This document shows, piece by piece, positions 63,211-64,000 of a DNA stretch of 64,000 nt. The position numbers and the translations under genes are program-made. Every line of letters starts with the position of its first letter. The stretch's first letter is position 1. Origin of the DNA: Channa striata (taxonomy: Eukaryota > Chordata > Actinopteri > Anabantiformes > Channidae); assembly GCA_033026295.1 (NCBI GenBank), contig CM065180.1, forward strand, positions 19,187,523-19,251,522. The letters are read 5' to 3'. Below the pieces are notes generated by a model. The model did not search any database and was not told the DNA's origin. It was given only the letters and a program-made list of their open reading frames with translations.

Positions 63211-63337
63211 CCCCATTCCAGTCCTTTTCCTGGTTTCTGACGAAGAGCAAGTCTTTAGACTTTACAGGACTCGGTGAGTGATTGTCCAGGTCTGCTGACT
63301 ACAGGCTCTAAGCGGGTGAGGGACTGGCCCTGAGCAG
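63211..63337 (-). pseudogene. Family D IGHV FR1-FR2 relic
   Basis: Copy of 31425-31551. One base differs in the FR1 (tctaagcggg). Confidence 0.7.
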
Positions 63338-64000
63338 CTGGAAGAGACAGACACAGCAACTGCACAGGTTGATATGAAGCTTATAATACGCAGGCACAAC
63401 AGGCGGAGACTGTTCATCAACCGCTTCAATTCCATTTTTTGTTCATTTTTTTGATTAATTCAAAATGTAAATATTTAATTGATTGTGTATTTATTGCTTA
63501 TTTATGTCTTTTCTACAGCGCGTTATAATAAAGTGGATTCCTGTGATGATAATAAATCTAGTGAAGCTGATCACTGCAACAAATCCAATAAGACCAAACA
63601 GAAAGTTTAGTTGATGATGTAAATAGAGGAAGAAGCGACTTCAGCACCACAGTAACTGTGACTGTGTCCTCAGTCACTGTTCATCTGTGTGAACTGGATC
63701 CTTGTGAGAATTTCTTTACAATAAGCTGAGACAGACGGGTGACGAGTCCAGGGTGGACCCACAAAAAACTGATTTCCTTATTGTTTTGCCCAATAAAGCA
63801 CATGACAGTCTCTCATTTATACAATTATACAACAAAAACAGTAGAAAATTAAGTCAATATATATTTAACTGAGTGTTTTGTATATTTATTAATTATTGTT
63901 TGACTGGTTCTGGAGGATTCTTTACATACTGTGATACTCCAACTCTGCTTCACACTCCTGCAGACTAACAATTAAAACAGATTCAGTAAAGACATTCACC
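63338..64000. repeat. Segmental repeat block R1, copy 5, cut by window end
   Basis: As 2640-3770. By analogy with the other copies a family C unit should follow beyond the window. Confidence 0.7.

Overview
This is a 64 kb piece of a teleost fish immunoglobulin heavy-chain locus, from the variable-segment (IGHV) array. The evidence is repeated two-exon units, all on the minus strand. Each has a hydrophobic leader exon with a GT donor, an intron of about 80 bases, and a V exon of about 280-310 bases that carries the FR1 cysteine, the FR2 WIRQ/WVRQ..GK..EW motif and the FR3 (T/S)AVYYCAR motif. A recombination signal (RSS) with heptamer CACAGTG, a 23-base spacer and nonamer ACAAAAACC follows. An octamer-like promoter element lies about 70-120 bases upstream of the leader ATG. 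The AT-rich, repeat-rich background and the V sequences suggest a ray-finned, probably percomorph, fish. That placement is inference; no species can be named. No D, J or constant gene was found. Because every V is transcribed right to left, D-J-C should lie beyond the low-coordinate end.

I count 24 V segments with open leader and V exons, all but one or two with a good RSS. I also count about 12 longer pseudogenes and more than 20 shorter relics (3' ends, FR1/FR2 pieces, orphan leaders, one orphan RSS). I use labels of family letter plus kb. Family A: TESEPVVKRPGESH, leader M(M)DCRT. A2: same V type, leader MIRPDYV. B: DLIQTDSVVVQPGQ, leader MFSVALILLLTAGS. C: CEELTQPESVTVQPGQR, leaders MFSVALLLLL, MFSFTVLLLL or MIFVPLMLLL. 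D: SRPG..KPGKGLEW, broken. E: AKSRTITESEPAVQRP, broken. F: ESIPSSSVVK, leader MINT. G: VNRPGDTVNLSC, broken. H: QTLTESEPVVKRPGQSHK with leader MTLTTSL, broken.

Layout: 0-8 kb has A2, B, C pseudo, A2 and A, with relics. 8.3-9.1 kb holds a decayed hAT-type transposase. 9.8-17.9 kb has C, H pseudo, A, B, D pseudo and A. 18-22.6 kb is gene-poor, with orphan leaders and a Tc1-like relic. 23.3-26.4 kb has A, B and C. 26.6-30.5 kb and 49.0-53.3 kb are two copies of one duplication (E pseudo, A relics, an LTR-like element, F, a G relic, a B relic, A). 32.7-39.4 kb and 55.1-57.6 kb carry three copies of a C / H-relic / A module. 39.6-40.4 kb is the second hAT copy. 41.4-48.8 kb has C, A, C, G pseudo, B and C. 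57.7-64 kb is mostly relics, with one intact A gene at 62.3 kb.

Functionally the intact segments are alternative donors for V(D)J joining. The relics, mosaic genes and shared flanks show an array that grows by segmental duplication and is edited by deletion and by recombination between members. I found no separate undescribed system. The main interest is in the mosaics, germline oddities and promoter variants listed as findings. All similarity statements were made by eye; no alignment or search was run.
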